Origin: Bipolaris cookei
Taxonomy: Eukaryota > Ascomycota > Dothideomycetes > Pleosporales > Pleosporaceae
Direction of reading: 5' to 3'
Length of the DNA stretch: 64,000 nt
Assembly (NCBI GenBank): GCA_002286855.1
Contig: NRSV01000002.1
Location: 34,178-98,177 of the forward strand
The notes beneath the pieces are model-generated. The model did no database searches, had not been told where the DNA came from, and saw only the letters and a list, made by a program, of their open reading frames with translations. This document shows positions 40,634-52,328 of the stretch, in pieces. Position numbers and translations under genes: made by a program. Numbering within the stretch: position 1 is the first letter of the stretch; the number at the start of each line of letters is the position of its first letter.

Positions 40634-42959
40634 TCTGTCAGACTAGGTGTTTCAGATCCAGTATTGCTTTTAGCTGGATATGACAAAAAAGTAAAAAAGA
40701 AGTCGATTTGCTGATTAATTATTGCTCAAGGCGAGGACTAGAAGAGCAATGGTCTGATTGCATGTAGTAGAAAGGAGGGAGGAGGACAGGGGGGGTCATC
40801 TTAAGTAGAAGGGGAAAGGATGTGATGTGCACGAAAGCTGATGGTAGTGGCGCCGCTCGAGGGGCGGAATCCAGGGTACCCGTAAGCAGTGGAGTAGATA
40901 CTGTTGAGGATCAAGACAGCTCGCCCTAGCCAGACCTTGGTCCACGGATGATTATGAGATGCATATGCTCATTTAACGATCGTATAACGGTTTGCATCTT
41001 TTTTTTCTCAAGTCAAGATCTTGATAGTGTGTAGAGTACGAATTGCTATAATGGGACAAGAAGTGCTCGTGGTACATGTGCTTGGAGTGAACTGTTGTCA
41101 GCAGCCAAGACGACTAGTCTTGGTGGTGATGTGTCGTCATGGTCGATCGACTACTCTACCAGATACTGACAAGTGTGTATGCACGTTGTTGACGATCAGA
41201 TTGGCGCTGTAAGCTCTCGTTGTATGGCAGCCAACCAAGTTATTGTGTACTCATTGACTGATTGTGGGAGTACTGTAAGAGTTTTTTTTGGAAAAAAAAA
41301 AGGAAGATGCTAGCAGGATATATAGTCGAAGCAGTATTCTAAGTGAGAAGTTGAGAGACGAAATAGGTGGTAGGGGAGTAAACAGTATGACAACTGGGCA
41401 GTTGAACCATGGCGCGCGTACAGTGGGTATGTATGTAGATGTGGTACATATGTATGTACTCAAGTGTGTAAGTGCTGAGCGTGACAAGGCTATCGAGCAT
41501 GGGCGGCAAGGCAGGACTGGGCAGAGGTCCAAACAGTGATGGGCTAGTGGATGGCATGCATCCGTCTGACTGCCTGTGCGCCATGTTGGACGTGCAGAAG
41601 AAACGTCATTGGGCGGACGCACCCCAGACGGCGCCAATGCGCCGAAATGTAATCGTGGATAGATTTGCAAGTGTATGACTAGATATGAATCGTGGGTATG
41701 CACCGTGTCAGACGTTTGTTTGCCATGTCACTCGACTCCACCACCACTGGCCAAAGACGCTGGGTTGCTGGCTCGCTGGGCAGCTGCTTGGCAGCTGCTT
41801 GGAAGCAATATTGGCCTAGGGGCTCAGGATGCTATTTCGGGCGTGGAACTCGCATTGGCGTGTGCCAGAGGCCGAGTGCAGCACAGGGGGGTGCGCGACT
41901 GTGGCTGGTGAGTTTCCCAAAAGGATCCTGTTCTATAACCTTTTGTTTTAGCACGACTCGACAAACTCACCCGGACGGCTGTTGTTGTCGTTGTTGTCAT
42001 TGTACTTACATATACGAGTCTTGCCAACAAGACTACGCCCCTTGGATTGCCGACAGCCCACAAGCCATGCCCGAACCCGGCAAGCGGACTGGCGCGGAAG
42101 GGAAACAAATCGCCATTTGAATCAACCACCCCAACCGTACACTGAAACGCGCGCGTCTCCTGCTTAAATAAAGCGCGCTCTAGGGATATAGGCGTTGCCA
42201 GAAACAGGCTAAGCAAGGCCGGCAAGGGGCGCGTGTGTAGCCGTATCCGTTGAACCCCTCGTCCCAAACCACACGCCTCGAACAAATCCATGCCGGCTGC
42301 CAGCACAGGGCGACGTGCAACAGAAGACGACTGCAGAGGAAAAGAGGATGATTCTGTGGTTGCCCTCCTCTTTCATTGATCTTTCTGGCTGGCTCGTTTC
42401 TTCATCGGCATCATCATCATCATCATCATTATCATCGTCGTCGTCGTCGCCGTCTCCTCGTTGAAGCATGTGATGGCGGCCGTTTGGCAGCTGCGCCTCA
42501 TGGCGTCGTGATTTGAGGGGAAAGCCAGGCACACACACACGCCCCCAAAACACAGCGTAGCCTCGTCCAGCCTGGCGGGTGGCGCTTGCGAGGCTCCACT
42601 ACATCACTTTCCCTTGCCCGTTTTATCAATACTACATATAATGCTAACACCTCAACCCCGACTCATCGTGCCACTTTGCTTGTGGGCCCATCTCTCTGTG
42701 TCGTCGTCGTCGTCGCCGCCGCCGTCAAGTGTTCTTCTGTACGGCACCGCAGTCATTCCAGCAACCCATCTATCTTCCTCGACTTTTCTATTCCCAGTAT
42801 ATTCCTTACTAACGGTCATTCACTCTTCTACTGCCTCTACCCTAATTTCCTAGTCTGTTGTCTATCGACCACCTGGCTGTTCTTCTCCACACATACTGTG
42901 CTTCTTCTTCTTCATCTACGCCTCTGCGGAAACCAAAGTATCTTGTTCACACTCTCACT
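40634..42959. promoter_or_regulatory. 2.3-kb divergent intergenic region between chitin deacetylase and GH16 genes
   Basis: It includes both promoters, an ATC/GTC microsatellite at about 42405-42455 and C/T-rich leader sequence with CTT repeats just before the GH16 ATG. Open frames in the middle look compositional. No gene is supported. Confidence 0.5.
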
Positions 42960-44102
42960 ATGTCTCGTCTCCCACCCCTTGGAGCTCTGCTCCTTCCTCT
43001 AACCGCTCTGCTCGTCTCGCCCACTCACGCCACCAGCCCTTACACCAGCAGCATGAGCGAAACGCCAAAAGACAACAATGCAGACTGTGACTGCTACATG
43101 GTTCAATCCGGGGCCGAAGCCAAGAGTCCATCCTATTTTCAATACTACCGTTTCTATGACTTTCGCAACCTACCCGGCGCCCTCGACAAGTCACCACCAA
43201 CAATCAATCAGTCGCAAAACGCTGCACAACTAGCAACATGGCAGCCCGACTTGTTCAACAGTGATGCCTGGAACTTCGACTGGGGCATCCAAAACTGGAG
43301 CAAAGATGCTACCTCTGACTTTCCTGTACCGCTGACCAACTCGCCCGCAAACATCTATCTTGGATCCGAGCAAGACACATCGTACCTGGCGCTGCGCACA
43401 ACGCGCGTGTCGTCACACCAAACAGCAGCGGAGATGGAGAATCAGCAAAAGAACCTGATGCACGCCTCTCTGCGCATGTACGGGCGTGTGCAGGGTTCTG
43501 AAGGCGCAGTCGCAGGCTTCTTTACCTTTTTCGACGACACCAACGAGTCCGACATTGAGATTCTGACCCAAGATCCAAAAGACAAGATTCGCTACACCAA
43601 CCAACCAGCCGTGGATACTGCAGGCAATGAAATTGCCGCCGCGTCGCTAGACCCGACCAACTTGCCGCGATGGGACGACTGGCACACGCACCGCATCGAC
43701 TGGCTGCCCAAGCAGAGCTATTGGTTCCTCAACGGGGATCAGGTGGCCCAGAATACCTACTCGGTGCCTCGCAAACCCAGCTACCTAGTCCTTAACATGT
43801 GGAGCGATGGTGGTGAGTGGAGCGGCAACATGAGCGTGGGCGACAGCGCAGAGTTTCATATCCAGTGGATTGACATGGCCTTCAACACCAGTGGACCCTA
43901 CGAGGGCGAGCAACAGCAGGGCGACGAAAAGAGAAATGTAAAGAGAAATGATAAAAGCTGCAAGACGGTCTGCAGGATTGACGGCGTCAAACAGGTCGGA
44001 CACCCAGAGGTCGCCTATGTCGGTAGTGCAGTCGCCTCTACCGTGTCGTGGAGTATAATGGTGGGAGTCGTGGGTGCTGTGTCTATTTTCCTTAGCATGT
44101 AA
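42960..44102 (+). CDS. Membrane- or GPI-anchored GH16-type glucan hydrolase/transferase
   Basis: ATG 42960 gives 380 residues with a signal peptide (about 1-24). The concanavalin-like fold has the GH16 active-site motif NESDIEIL: E196 (nucleophile), D198 and E200 (acid/base). Aromatic-rich strands (WNFDWGIQNW, WDDWHTHRIDWLP, YLVLNMWSDGGEW) fit the glucan-binding cleft. After a Lys/Arg-rich linker with KR pairs and two Cys, a hydrophobic tail (about 350-380) suggests a GPI signal or a membrane anchor. Such enzymes cleave or cross-link beta-glucans in fungal walls. The exact GH16 subfamily is not determined. No intron is needed. Confidence 0.85.
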   Translation: MSRLPPLGALLLPLTALLVSPTHATSPYTSSMSETPKDNNADCDCYMVQSGAEAKSPSYFQYYRFYDFRNLPGALDKSPPTINQSQNAAQLATWQPDLFNSDAWNFDWGIQNWSKDATSDFPVPLTNSPANIYLGSEQDTSYLALRTTRVSSHQTAAEMENQQKNLMHASLRMYGRVQGSEGAVAGFFTFFDDTNESDIEILTQDPKDKIRYTNQPAVDTAGNEIAAASLDPTNLPRWDDWHTHRIDWLPKQSYWFLNGDQVAQNTYSVPRKPSYLVLNMWSDGGEWSGNMSVGDSAEFHIQWIDMAFNTSGPYEGEQQQGDEKRNVKRNDKSCKTVCRIDGVKQVGHPEVAYVGSAVASTVSWSIMVGVVGAVSIFLSM

Positions 44103-44577
44103 AAAAAAACAAGAAGAAGAAGAAGAAGAAAAGGGGGGCCACGATCACGCAAGACCGACTCTTTGAAATGTATCAAATTCATACAACCTGCCACTCGACT
44201 CATCCAGAAAGATAAACAATGCATACCTACCCTTGCAAACTACCTGTTCAAAAACACAATCGTCCATGCCCAATATCGTACACTACACGCCATCCACAGC
44301 ATCACACAAAGTGAGCCATGTGTTCATTCTTCTCTCAGCCAGCTACCGGGGTATTCAACGGCTTCTCCTCGTTCATTCGTCGCGGCGAAAAATAAAAGAA
44401 AGGGTGGCAACAATGCCAGCGGATATAAATATATATACATTGACATGCTCTCATGTCAATCCCCATCATTCTTCCGCCCTCGTGTCATTTCTCGTCGTCG
44501 TCATCGTCGTCTATGTCATTTTCATATGCGATGCAGTCGTCCTTTGCTTCTATAGAAACCCGTTTGCCGCCTTCCTC

Positions 44578-46024
44578 TTACAAGAAATATTCGCCGCGGC
44601 CTCCACGGCCTGCGGGCACAGCGCGCTTGTGATCGGGAACGGCCGAGAATATCTGGAATTCGGGCTTGAGGTCTTCGCCTAGGTTCATAATGGAGGCGAC
44701 ATTGCCGCAGCGGTAACAGTAGTTTGGCGCCGACCACACCGTTACGACATCCTTGTCTTTGAAGTGGTATTTGTAGCCTTCGTTGACTAGCTGATGGGCT
44801 CGCGCAATGAGCTGCAGGCTGTTGACGTGGTTGAACTGTGCAAGGATTAGTTTGTGTAGGATTTCAAAAAAAAAAGGTCACGTGTCGATGGTACCTCTGA
44901 AGAGACCTTGTCTCCAAAAAGCCAACCTGCACCTCGAGGGGAGACTGCCCATGTGTCCACCTCTTCGGGATCACTCCAAACGAGATCGCAAAAGGCACCC
45001 TCGTGGGGGATTTCTTGAGCGCGGGCGACAACACGGATCTGGTCCAGTGTTCGAATCTCTGGGCTCAGTCCGCCATGAACGCAGAGGACTTTTCCGTCGA
45101 CAATGGCAGCCAGGGCCAGGAAGTCGAAGACTTGACAGCAGGCCTTCCATACCGAGGCATTACCGTACTTGGTCTGACACTCTTCGTAGAAGCCGTAGAC
45201 TTGCGTGATTTGCCTGGATTCGTGGTTTCCGCGTACTAACGTCACGCGATCTGGGAATCTGGGGTGGGGAGGTCAGCATGGCCATGGGTCATGGTTTCTT
45301 GTAGGGCGGGCTTACTTTGCCTTGAGGCACATGAGAAGGGTAAAGGTCTCGAGGCTAAAATAGCCGCGGTCAACAAAGTCGCCGAGGAAGATGAAGTTTT
45401 GCTGGCCGTTTCCGCTGACGGTGTTCTTGCTCGAGTCGGCGTCCGAGGCAGAGCCAAAGCTGCGGCGGTCGTTGACGCTCCGGCTGCGGCCGCGCTCTTC
45501 CTCGTCGTCGTCATCGGCATCCTCATCGCCGTCGCCACCGGGGGGGCTGGCGGGGCCCGTGTAGTTTGGATCGCGCTGGAACCTGCGCTTCATCTTGCGC
45601 TTTACTTTTGGATCTGTGATGCTGGTGGGGGGCTCGAGGTCGGCCGGGTTGATTGTGCTGGGGATGGTGACTGGCTGGGTGAGGGGCGCCGTGGGCGTAT
45701 CGCTGGGCATGCCGCCGGCGACGCGGAAGAGCTCGAGGAGGTCGTAGAACTGGCCGTGGATGTCGCCGCATACCGTGACGGGGGTGCGGACGGGCTGGAT
45801 GTTTGACTCTGGCAAGGGGCGGCGTGTTAATGGCATGGAGGATGAGGCGCGGCCGCGGCGTATTCACCTTCCATCAGGCACTCCTTGACAATCTCGCAGA
45901 GGCGCTTCATGTCGGCCTCGGGCAGGTACTTGCATTGCTTGGCCTGCTCGAGCCATTCGTCGGGGCCCGCGCCCTTTGCCAGGCGGGCAGGGCCTGGCTG
46001 GGGGACGTCGTGGTCTTTGCCCAT
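44578..46024 (-). CDS. ppg1: PP2A-family serine/threonine phosphatase, PPG1 type
   Basis: Four exons join in one frame: 46024-45868, 45808-45316, 45258-44895, 44835-44578 (introns 59, 57, 59 bp), 423 residues. Phosphatase motifs: GDIHGQ (67-72), GDFVDRG (195-201), RGNHES (226-231), HGGLSP, SAPNYCYRCGN, and the C-terminal YFL whose Leu is carboxymethylated in PP2A enzymes. Sequence around QAKQCKYLPEADMKRLCEIVKE and HEGAFCDLVWSDPEEVDTWA fits the PPG1 branch better than PP2A or Sit4/PP6. An insert of ~100 residues, first Pro/Thr-rich, then basic, then Asp/Glu-rich, lies between GGMP (87) and the second metal motif (about 190). Yeast Ppg1 acts with the Far/STRIPAK-like complex; inferred here. Divergent from UPF3. 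Confidence 0.88.
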
Positions 46025-46651
46025 GGCGGGGTAGCGAGAGAGGAGTGTGTATGTGTGTATATATATATGGGGGGGTTGTAGATGTGTGGGGCGGGTGGTT
46101 AGGTGAGAGAGCGTGGGTGTGTGTATATAGATAGAGGAGGTGTGTGGGTGTGTGGGTGAGTGGATGGATGTACTACGTAGGGCAGGGCAGAGGTTCGGGC
46201 TCGGGGGCTCGGGGCATGCGTGCGTGGGGCTGATGGGCGGGCCTGGGGAGCGAGATGGGGGGAGCGGGCAGGCGGGCGGCTCTGCCCACCAAGCCTGGCG
46301 GCGCCGCTGCCTCGACATCGACTCGACTGCAGCAGCCGCGCAGTGCTACGGTCCACGACTACTACCCATCCCGACTACTACGTACGCATACAACAAGAAA
46401 ACTGCCACTGCTACTGCTACTGCTACTGCCATTCACTGCCACCCTCCTTCTTGCCCATTCGACACCCAATGTCCTCTCGCACCACCCGCCCCTCTCCCCT
46501 CCTCCATCACCACTACTACCATCACTACCACGACCGCCATCACCACCTCGCTCCTCCACCGCCACCACCACCGCACTCGCCATAGGCACTCTCGATCTCC
46601 GTCAACCCCCAACTCCACCACCCCCTCCCCCCGGCAGTCCCACGCACTGCC
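46025..46651. promoter_or_regulatory. Bidirectional promoter region of ppg1 and UPF3
   Basis: A 627-bp interval between divergent start codons. It has a GT/TATA-rich stretch (about 46045-46160), a CTACTG hexamer repeat near 46403-46430 and a C-rich stretch with CAC/CCA repeats (about 46500-46640). Several frames overlap it because of composition only. Confidence 0.55.
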
Positions 46652-48451
46652 ATGGCCCCTCCGCCACCCCCCAGCGCCGGCGTCCTGCCCGTCGCCCTGC
46701 TTCAAAAATCACAAACAGCCCACACGCCCCGCGGCCAGAAGCCCCCGCAGCCTCGCCTCAAGCTCATCTGTCGCCGCCTGCCCCCGGGCCTGACCAAGCA
46801 AGAGTTTATCCATGTCCTGGGCGACGACTGGAAGCCGGGTGCCGGCAGGGTCGACTGGCTCAGCTACCGCAAGGGCAAAATCTCTACCGATGCTGCAAAG
46901 CCCTCCAAGCCCGCCCGCGCCTACTTGCATGTTACCAAGCCCGACCACGTAAAGGCTCTCGGCGACCATGTTCGCACCCTTGCCTTTCACGACGCTGTAA
47001 AGTCGTGGCAGGACCCCGTCCTCGTCGGCCCCCCTACGCTTGAGTATGCTCCCTACCCCAAGATGCCTGGTGGCCGCCGTCGCAACGACAACCGCCAGGG
47101 CACCATCGACCAGGACCAGGAGTTCAAGGACTTTCTCGAGAGCCTCACCAACCCCATCACCAAACCCCCTGCCCCAGACAGCGAAGCCCCCAAGGACAAG
47201 GTTAAGACGACGCCTCTGATCGAGGCACTCCGCGAGAAAAAGGCAAACAGGGATAAGCCAAATGCAAAACCCAACCGGCAGGCTCGTGCAGAGGCCAAGG
47301 AGGATGCTACAGAGCGTGCCGAAAAGAAGATTCTGACAAAGCCGACAAAGGAAAATGCCCCTACCGCGCCCGACAAGACCCGCCGCTCAAACAAGGCCGA
47401 CAAGGCCCAAGCCACCAAGGATGCCGTCAAGATACTCAACAAGGAAGCTGCCTCTTCGAAGACATCTGCTGCTGCTACCCCGGCCGACAAGGCCTCCGCA
47501 AGTCCAGCCCCAGAGCGCAAGCGCGGAAACGTCGCGCTTGCAAAGTCGATGCTTCAGCGTGACCTTGGAGTAGCACCCGCCCCCAACCGTCGTCGTGGTA
47601 CCAAGCGTGAGGTTACGTCAGCCACAGCTGACGCTGCTCCCCCAGTCAAGGAAACAAAGCCATCTGATGACAAAGCCAAGGACACTACCGCTACCCCTCC
47701 AGCCGTATCTGCTACCCCAGAGAAGTCTGCCCACTCAAACAGGAAGGAACGCCCAACCCGTGCCGAACGACGTGCGTTCAAGGCGAATCAGGGCGACAAG
47801 GCTAATGATAAGGCTACGACTGCCGAAGCCAAGTCACAGACGCCAGCAAAGACACCCGCTCCCCAGATTCTCAAGAAGCCTCAACCCGCCCAGACGCAAA
47901 CAACACCAAAAGGCCCAGCCGCCTCACGAGCTCCTCCCGCAAAAGCAGACAGTACCCTGACCCCTGCAACCAACAACACCTCAAAAGCCGGCCCCGCACA
48001 GTCTACCCCCGCGCCCACCAGCAAACAAGCCTTTCTCAAGCATGCCAACCCAAGCCAGGGTATCACCGAGCCCCTAATCGAAGACGCCATGAAGCTCTTT
48101 GGCGCGATTGAAAAGGTCGAAATTGACAAGCGCAAGGGCTTCGCCTACGTCGACTTTACTGAGCCTCAAGGCCTTCAAAAGGCCATGGCTGCGAGCCCAA
48201 TCAAGATTGCTCAGGGCGCTGTCCAGGTACTCGAGCGAAAGGAAAAGGTGGCCAGGAATTCTCGCTTCAATGGCCCCACTCCGCCAGGCTCTGCTCGTGG
48301 CGGAGGTCGCGGCAACTTTGCTCCCCGTGGAGGACGGGGTGGTCGTGGAGCCGCAAGAAGTGGAGGTCAGGTCAACACCAATCCCGCTCCAAGTGCTGGC
48401 GATTCTACTCCTGCAGTTGCTCCACCTGGTCCTGCTCCCGTCGCAACATGA
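46652..48451 (+). CDS. UPF3: UPF3-type nonsense-mediated mRNA decay factor
   Basis: A single exon, 599 residues, ATG 46652. The N-terminal Smg4/UPF3 domain (about 34-170) contains LKLICRRLPPGLTKQEFIHVL and ends near LEYAPYPKMP. A long Lys/Ala/Pro-rich disordered middle (about 175-440) follows. A C-terminal RRM-like segment (about 450-530; LFGAIEKVEIDKRKGFAYVDF) and an RGG box (GGGRGNF, GGRGGRG) close the protein. UPF3 links exon-junction or terminating ribosome complexes to UPF2/UPF1 to trigger decay of transcripts with premature stops; the protein shuttles between nucleus and cytoplasm. The family call rests mainly on the N-terminal domain. Confidence 0.88.
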   Translation: MAPPPPPSAGVLPVALLQKSQTAHTPRGQKPPQPRLKLICRRLPPGLTKQEFIHVLGDDWKPGAGRVDWLSYRKGKISTDAAKPSKPARAYLHVTKPDHVKALGDHVRTLAFHDAVKSWQDPVLVGPPTLEYAPYPKMPGGRRRNDNRQGTIDQDQEFKDFLESLTNPITKPPAPDSEAPKDKVKTTPLIEALREKKANRDKPNAKPNRQARAEAKEDATERAEKKILTKPTKENAPTAPDKTRRSNKADKAQATKDAVKILNKEAASSKTSAAATPADKASASPAPERKRGNVALAKSMLQRDLGVAPAPNRRRGTKREVTSATADAAPPVKETKPSDDKAKDTTATPPAVSATPEKSAHSNRKERPTRAERRAFKANQGDKANDKATTAEAKSQTPAKTPAPQILKKPQPAQTQTTPKGPAASRAPPAKADSTLTPATNNTSKAGPAQSTPAPTSKQAFLKHANPSQGITEPLIEDAMKLFGAIEKVEIDKRKGFAYVDFTEPQGLQKAMAASPIKIAQGAVQVLERKEKVARNSRFNGPTPPGSARGGGRGNFAPRGGRGGRGAARSGGQVNTNPAPSAGDSTPAVAPPGPAPVAT

Positions 48452-48900
48452 AGAGAGGGCTGTTATTCCTCTTGTGTTGGAAGCAAAAAAACGATGCTGG
48501 ATGTTGCACAAAGGCCACGGAGAACGTAACATGATCAACGTTTATGGTTGCAGGTACCCACAATCTTAGCATAACAAAAGAGTGCCGCATCACTCTTCAA
48601 CCGTCTCGCATAGCCACCCGTCATCGATAGCAACCACGTCAACATATCTGACTTAGCCAGGTGCATCACCATGTAGTCGCACACAACACACATCATCATG
48701 CAACAAACATGTATAAGCTGAAGATAGATTTCTACAACTAATAATAGGGTCGCGATAAGACAAGTGGACGTGGCGTCTAAAGAAGCGATTACTATAGATA
48801 TGATAGTTGAAACCCTCTATCCACTTGTATCTAGCAAAGGGGACTCAGAGCAGTCACACCAAGCTACATTTAGTTTTCTGCACCCTCTGGCTTAGTGCTC

Positions 48901-49840
48901 CTATGCATTGAACTTCTTGGTCAACTTTTCCATAAATTGTGCATGAGCCACCTGTCTGGCACGGGGAACCTTGGATTTGGGGACAAGATGAGAGCAATCC
49001 TGGAGACTCTGTACGTTGTTGCCAATGACCGCGAACCGGTTCCATGCGCTTGCAAAAGCCGTGCCCCATAATCCTGTCGACTTTGCGTAGACAGCCCATG
49101 GTCTATAAGTCTAGTATTCAACACTAGTTAGTTGCATATCATGATATCAAAAACAGAATACGCACCTCGGTCGCGTTGGCCATACTACGATCGCTTTGAA
49201 GGCTATAAGGAGCAGTGCCGTATTTTGTCTCTGCGTAATACCTAATGTCGGCAATAGCTGGCGTCGTGTCGAGTGATGCACCAGCTCTTGAGGGATCATC
49301 TTGGAACTGGATCGCTATGCTGTGTGTTCCAAGTAGCGCAACCACATCTTGAGGGGAGAAGCCCTTATCTGCGAACCTCTTCAAGATTTGTGGAACAGGA
49401 TCCCGGCTCCTCGGTAGGCCGTTTGGTGGTGCAGCTGCCGCACTGTCTCTTCTACCCACAAGCGCCTGAACCTGGGGACCGAGCGGGCATGCTGAAAGTG
49501 CCATTGCACCAGCAAATTGGACCATGTCAGCAGCACCAACATGATACTGGATGCGCTTCTGATTGAGCGTCTTGCAGATATCTCTCAGTCCAAGGTTCTC
49601 AATCCGTGAACATTCTTCCTGGGAAAGGATCAAACTGCCGTTGCAGCCATCAGGCAAACAGTCGTGTAACACGGCGCGAACGGCTGAGCGAGCTGCTTTG
49701 TTGCAACCTTGGAAGAGATTCGTGAGATCGGCCGCTATCGTTTTCCAAACAGCAGGACAGGTGCCCCCGCGAGGCGAGACGTCCATGGCGGAGATGGGCG
49801 TCACCGCAAGGGCGAAGAGGGTGATGGATGCAGGACGCAT
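48901..49840 (-). CDS. Secreted class II-type haem peroxidase
   Basis: Two exons (49840-49166 and 49110-48901; 55-bp intron) give 294 residues. ATG 49840 gives a signal peptide (about 1-18). Distal haem site: R55 and H59 in RAVLHDC, with CNGSL following. Proximal site: H173 in VVALLGTHS. Eight or more Cys fit the disulfide set of fungal secreted peroxidases. The second exon begins TYRPWAVYAKSTG and ends KLTKKFNA. The group is related to lignin/manganese peroxidases, but ascomycete members generally lack their special substrate sites; I did not identify a Mn-binding acidic set or an exposed catalytic Trp. It is convergent with UPF3. Confidence 0.85.
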
Positions 49841-52328
49841 TTGAGCCAAAAATTAGAAATTGTTGAATAACGTGTGAAGGGATCTCGTGTCTTTTGGACT
49901 GATCTGTATGAATAAATGAATGTGAAGCAGAGAGAGTGAGAGAGTGAGAGAGTGAAAGAGTGAAAGAGTGAGTGAGAGTCTGAGTAGAAATCTATATCTA
50001 CAAGTATGTTGCGAACTGCTGTGATTCTTCTTTTTTCTCGCGGTTGAGGATCGATACTTGTAGTTACCAACACCCCCGTCTTATGTCCCCCAAACCGAAA
50101 GGTCAAAAAGGTTAATTATGAAGAACAAGCCAGAACAAGTTCAGGTCTGGTCCAGAGGAACAGAAGCCGCTACATCACTACGGACTCATTTTCGCGACGA
50201 TAATAATTAACCTTTTTTTTTACTCCTCACCACAAAATAGTCCTATGCTCACCCGTCTCACTTTGTACACATGTAGAAAGGCCCCATCATTCCACTTGAC
50301 TCGATCTATACCATCTAGTCATCAAGTGTAATTAAACCAACCTCTTCACACCGCTTACAAAAGGACCGTCCCTAATTGGATCCTGCAAAAAGTGTACCTT
50401 TGACGAACCTTCCATGTGCATATCGCAAGGGGCGGGAGAGCTTACACGATATTAATAGTACCGACAGTGGGCTACTAATTTTGCGATTTTCGGGCAAGAG
50501 TAGGCATGACGTGAGATGATCATGTACATACGGAACAGAGGCAGCCGTGCCGCAAGTCTAGTAAACTAACTGCAGTAGAGAGTGAGTGGAGATAGATATG
50601 CATTGTCTCTCCTTGCTTAACACTTCCTTTTCCCTGCCATCTCATGTGTTGTGATCAAGACAAAACGTGATGCCAAAGCATCGCTATGCAATTGACATCT
50701 CCCATCTCTCTGTCCTTGCACCCACACACTGAAGACAACCAAAAAAAACTCAGTATAGCACAACATGAAGTTCGCTTCGCACGCGATCAGACCGCACACC
50801 GAATAATTCGTGTCCATTCCTGCAGCCACACCGGTCCGAATACCAGACTAATTACACCCACCTGCAAATTTCCACCACTCCAAAACCCAAACGCTATCTT
50901 CTGATTAGCTCAGCTCCCCATGTCTATGCATGTAAGCAAAGATGGTAGTGGGTTCATCGGTTACAGATGAATTAACCGTTGAGAGATATACCGTGCATAC
51001 ACCTAAAATGCAAAGAGAGGGAATAATGGAAGAGACACACCACTCAACATCACAGTACCGATCGACAACCGAGATCGAGAGATCGAGGCATAAAAATACA
51101 GTCAGCTTACCACGATCAAGAAAACTGAAAAAAAGGACGTTTGGTTCGCAGTTAGCTCCAATTCCACGAATCGGAATGTTTTCGAACAGGTAATTTTTTT
51201 TTGGGGGGTGGGGGAGAGGGGTGGGGAGTATATATCATCTTAAATATACTTACATATGTAACATGGTTTTCGTCGTTATTGTTGGACCAGGCCTCTTCAC
51301 AACCCATTGAGGCCAATATATCAAATGAACCTAGTAATAATACCCTTTAATGATTATATACAAAAGAAGAATACGAAGAAGAAAGCAGAACAAAAAGGGA
51401 ATATCGACAAGCATGGCGGAATATCCAGCGAACTTTACATGTACATGGGAGCTTTATTTTACGGCCGTACAGGCAGGATATCAAGGAAACGTTCACTCAG
51501 GTACTTTTTCTAAGTGTTTCAGCTAGGCCATTTTGGTCTCCTCTGTAAGCTTCCTTTTCCATCACGGCGGTTATGAAAAGCATATGATCTCGGAACAGAC
51601 ATTTCGGCAACAACTTGCAGAATATGTGATAGGAATCAGTCCCTGCTCAACTACAGGGAGCACAATTTCTATGCAATAGAACACAATTATCACGATAAGA
51701 TACTATTGCAACAGAATGAGGCACTGAACTATCAAGTAAGAGCAACAACCAAGATTGACACAATCAAACTTTGTACCTGATGGAATAAGGCATACGAGAA
51801 GAAAAGCCTGACTATAAAGGCCTCATTAATCACCGACAAGCATCAAAGCATAATAGTATCAGACTAAATTTATTAAAAAAAAGTGCAAATTTTCTTTTCT
51901 CCCTAAACTCAAGACTCCTCAACAACTAGACTACCTACTATCTACTACAATACCCCCGACTGAACTCGCAAGAATGAAAGGGTATCAAATCGACACAGAA
52001 AACATTTCCCGCCGCGAAGCGTAAATAGTTCTTCTTTTGATATTCTCGAAACATTGAAAAAAAACTTGAATACACGAAAGAGAACGTAAATACAAAGAAC
52101 AAAAAGTAGACTCAGCCTCCCGCTAATGACGTTCGAGAAGAATAGAAACAAAAAATAAGAAACAAATGCTATACGCTCAACAAGACATTGCTCGGGAGAA
52201 CCCAACATGCTTGTGCATAAACAGGTCAATGATAGTGCAAGAATGCAAATTGGTCATACCGTCGTGTCAATTGTACAATTAAGATGCTTGAAGAAAAAGG
52301 GCGCAATTTCTTGTACCCGGCTCGAAGA
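49841..52328. other. 2.5-kb intergenic region
   Basis: It starts with the peroxidase 5' flank, which has an 8-bp tandem repeat (GAGAGAGT and variants, about 49926-49978). The rest is AT-rich and likely contains the 3' untranslated region of the WD40 gene. No gene is supported. Confidence 0.5.

Noticed and set aside
46255..47043. 262-codon plus-strand frame overlapping the start of UPF3
   Set aside because: Pro/Ser/Arg-rich composition artefact; the UPF3 frame has a recognisable domain and an ATG.
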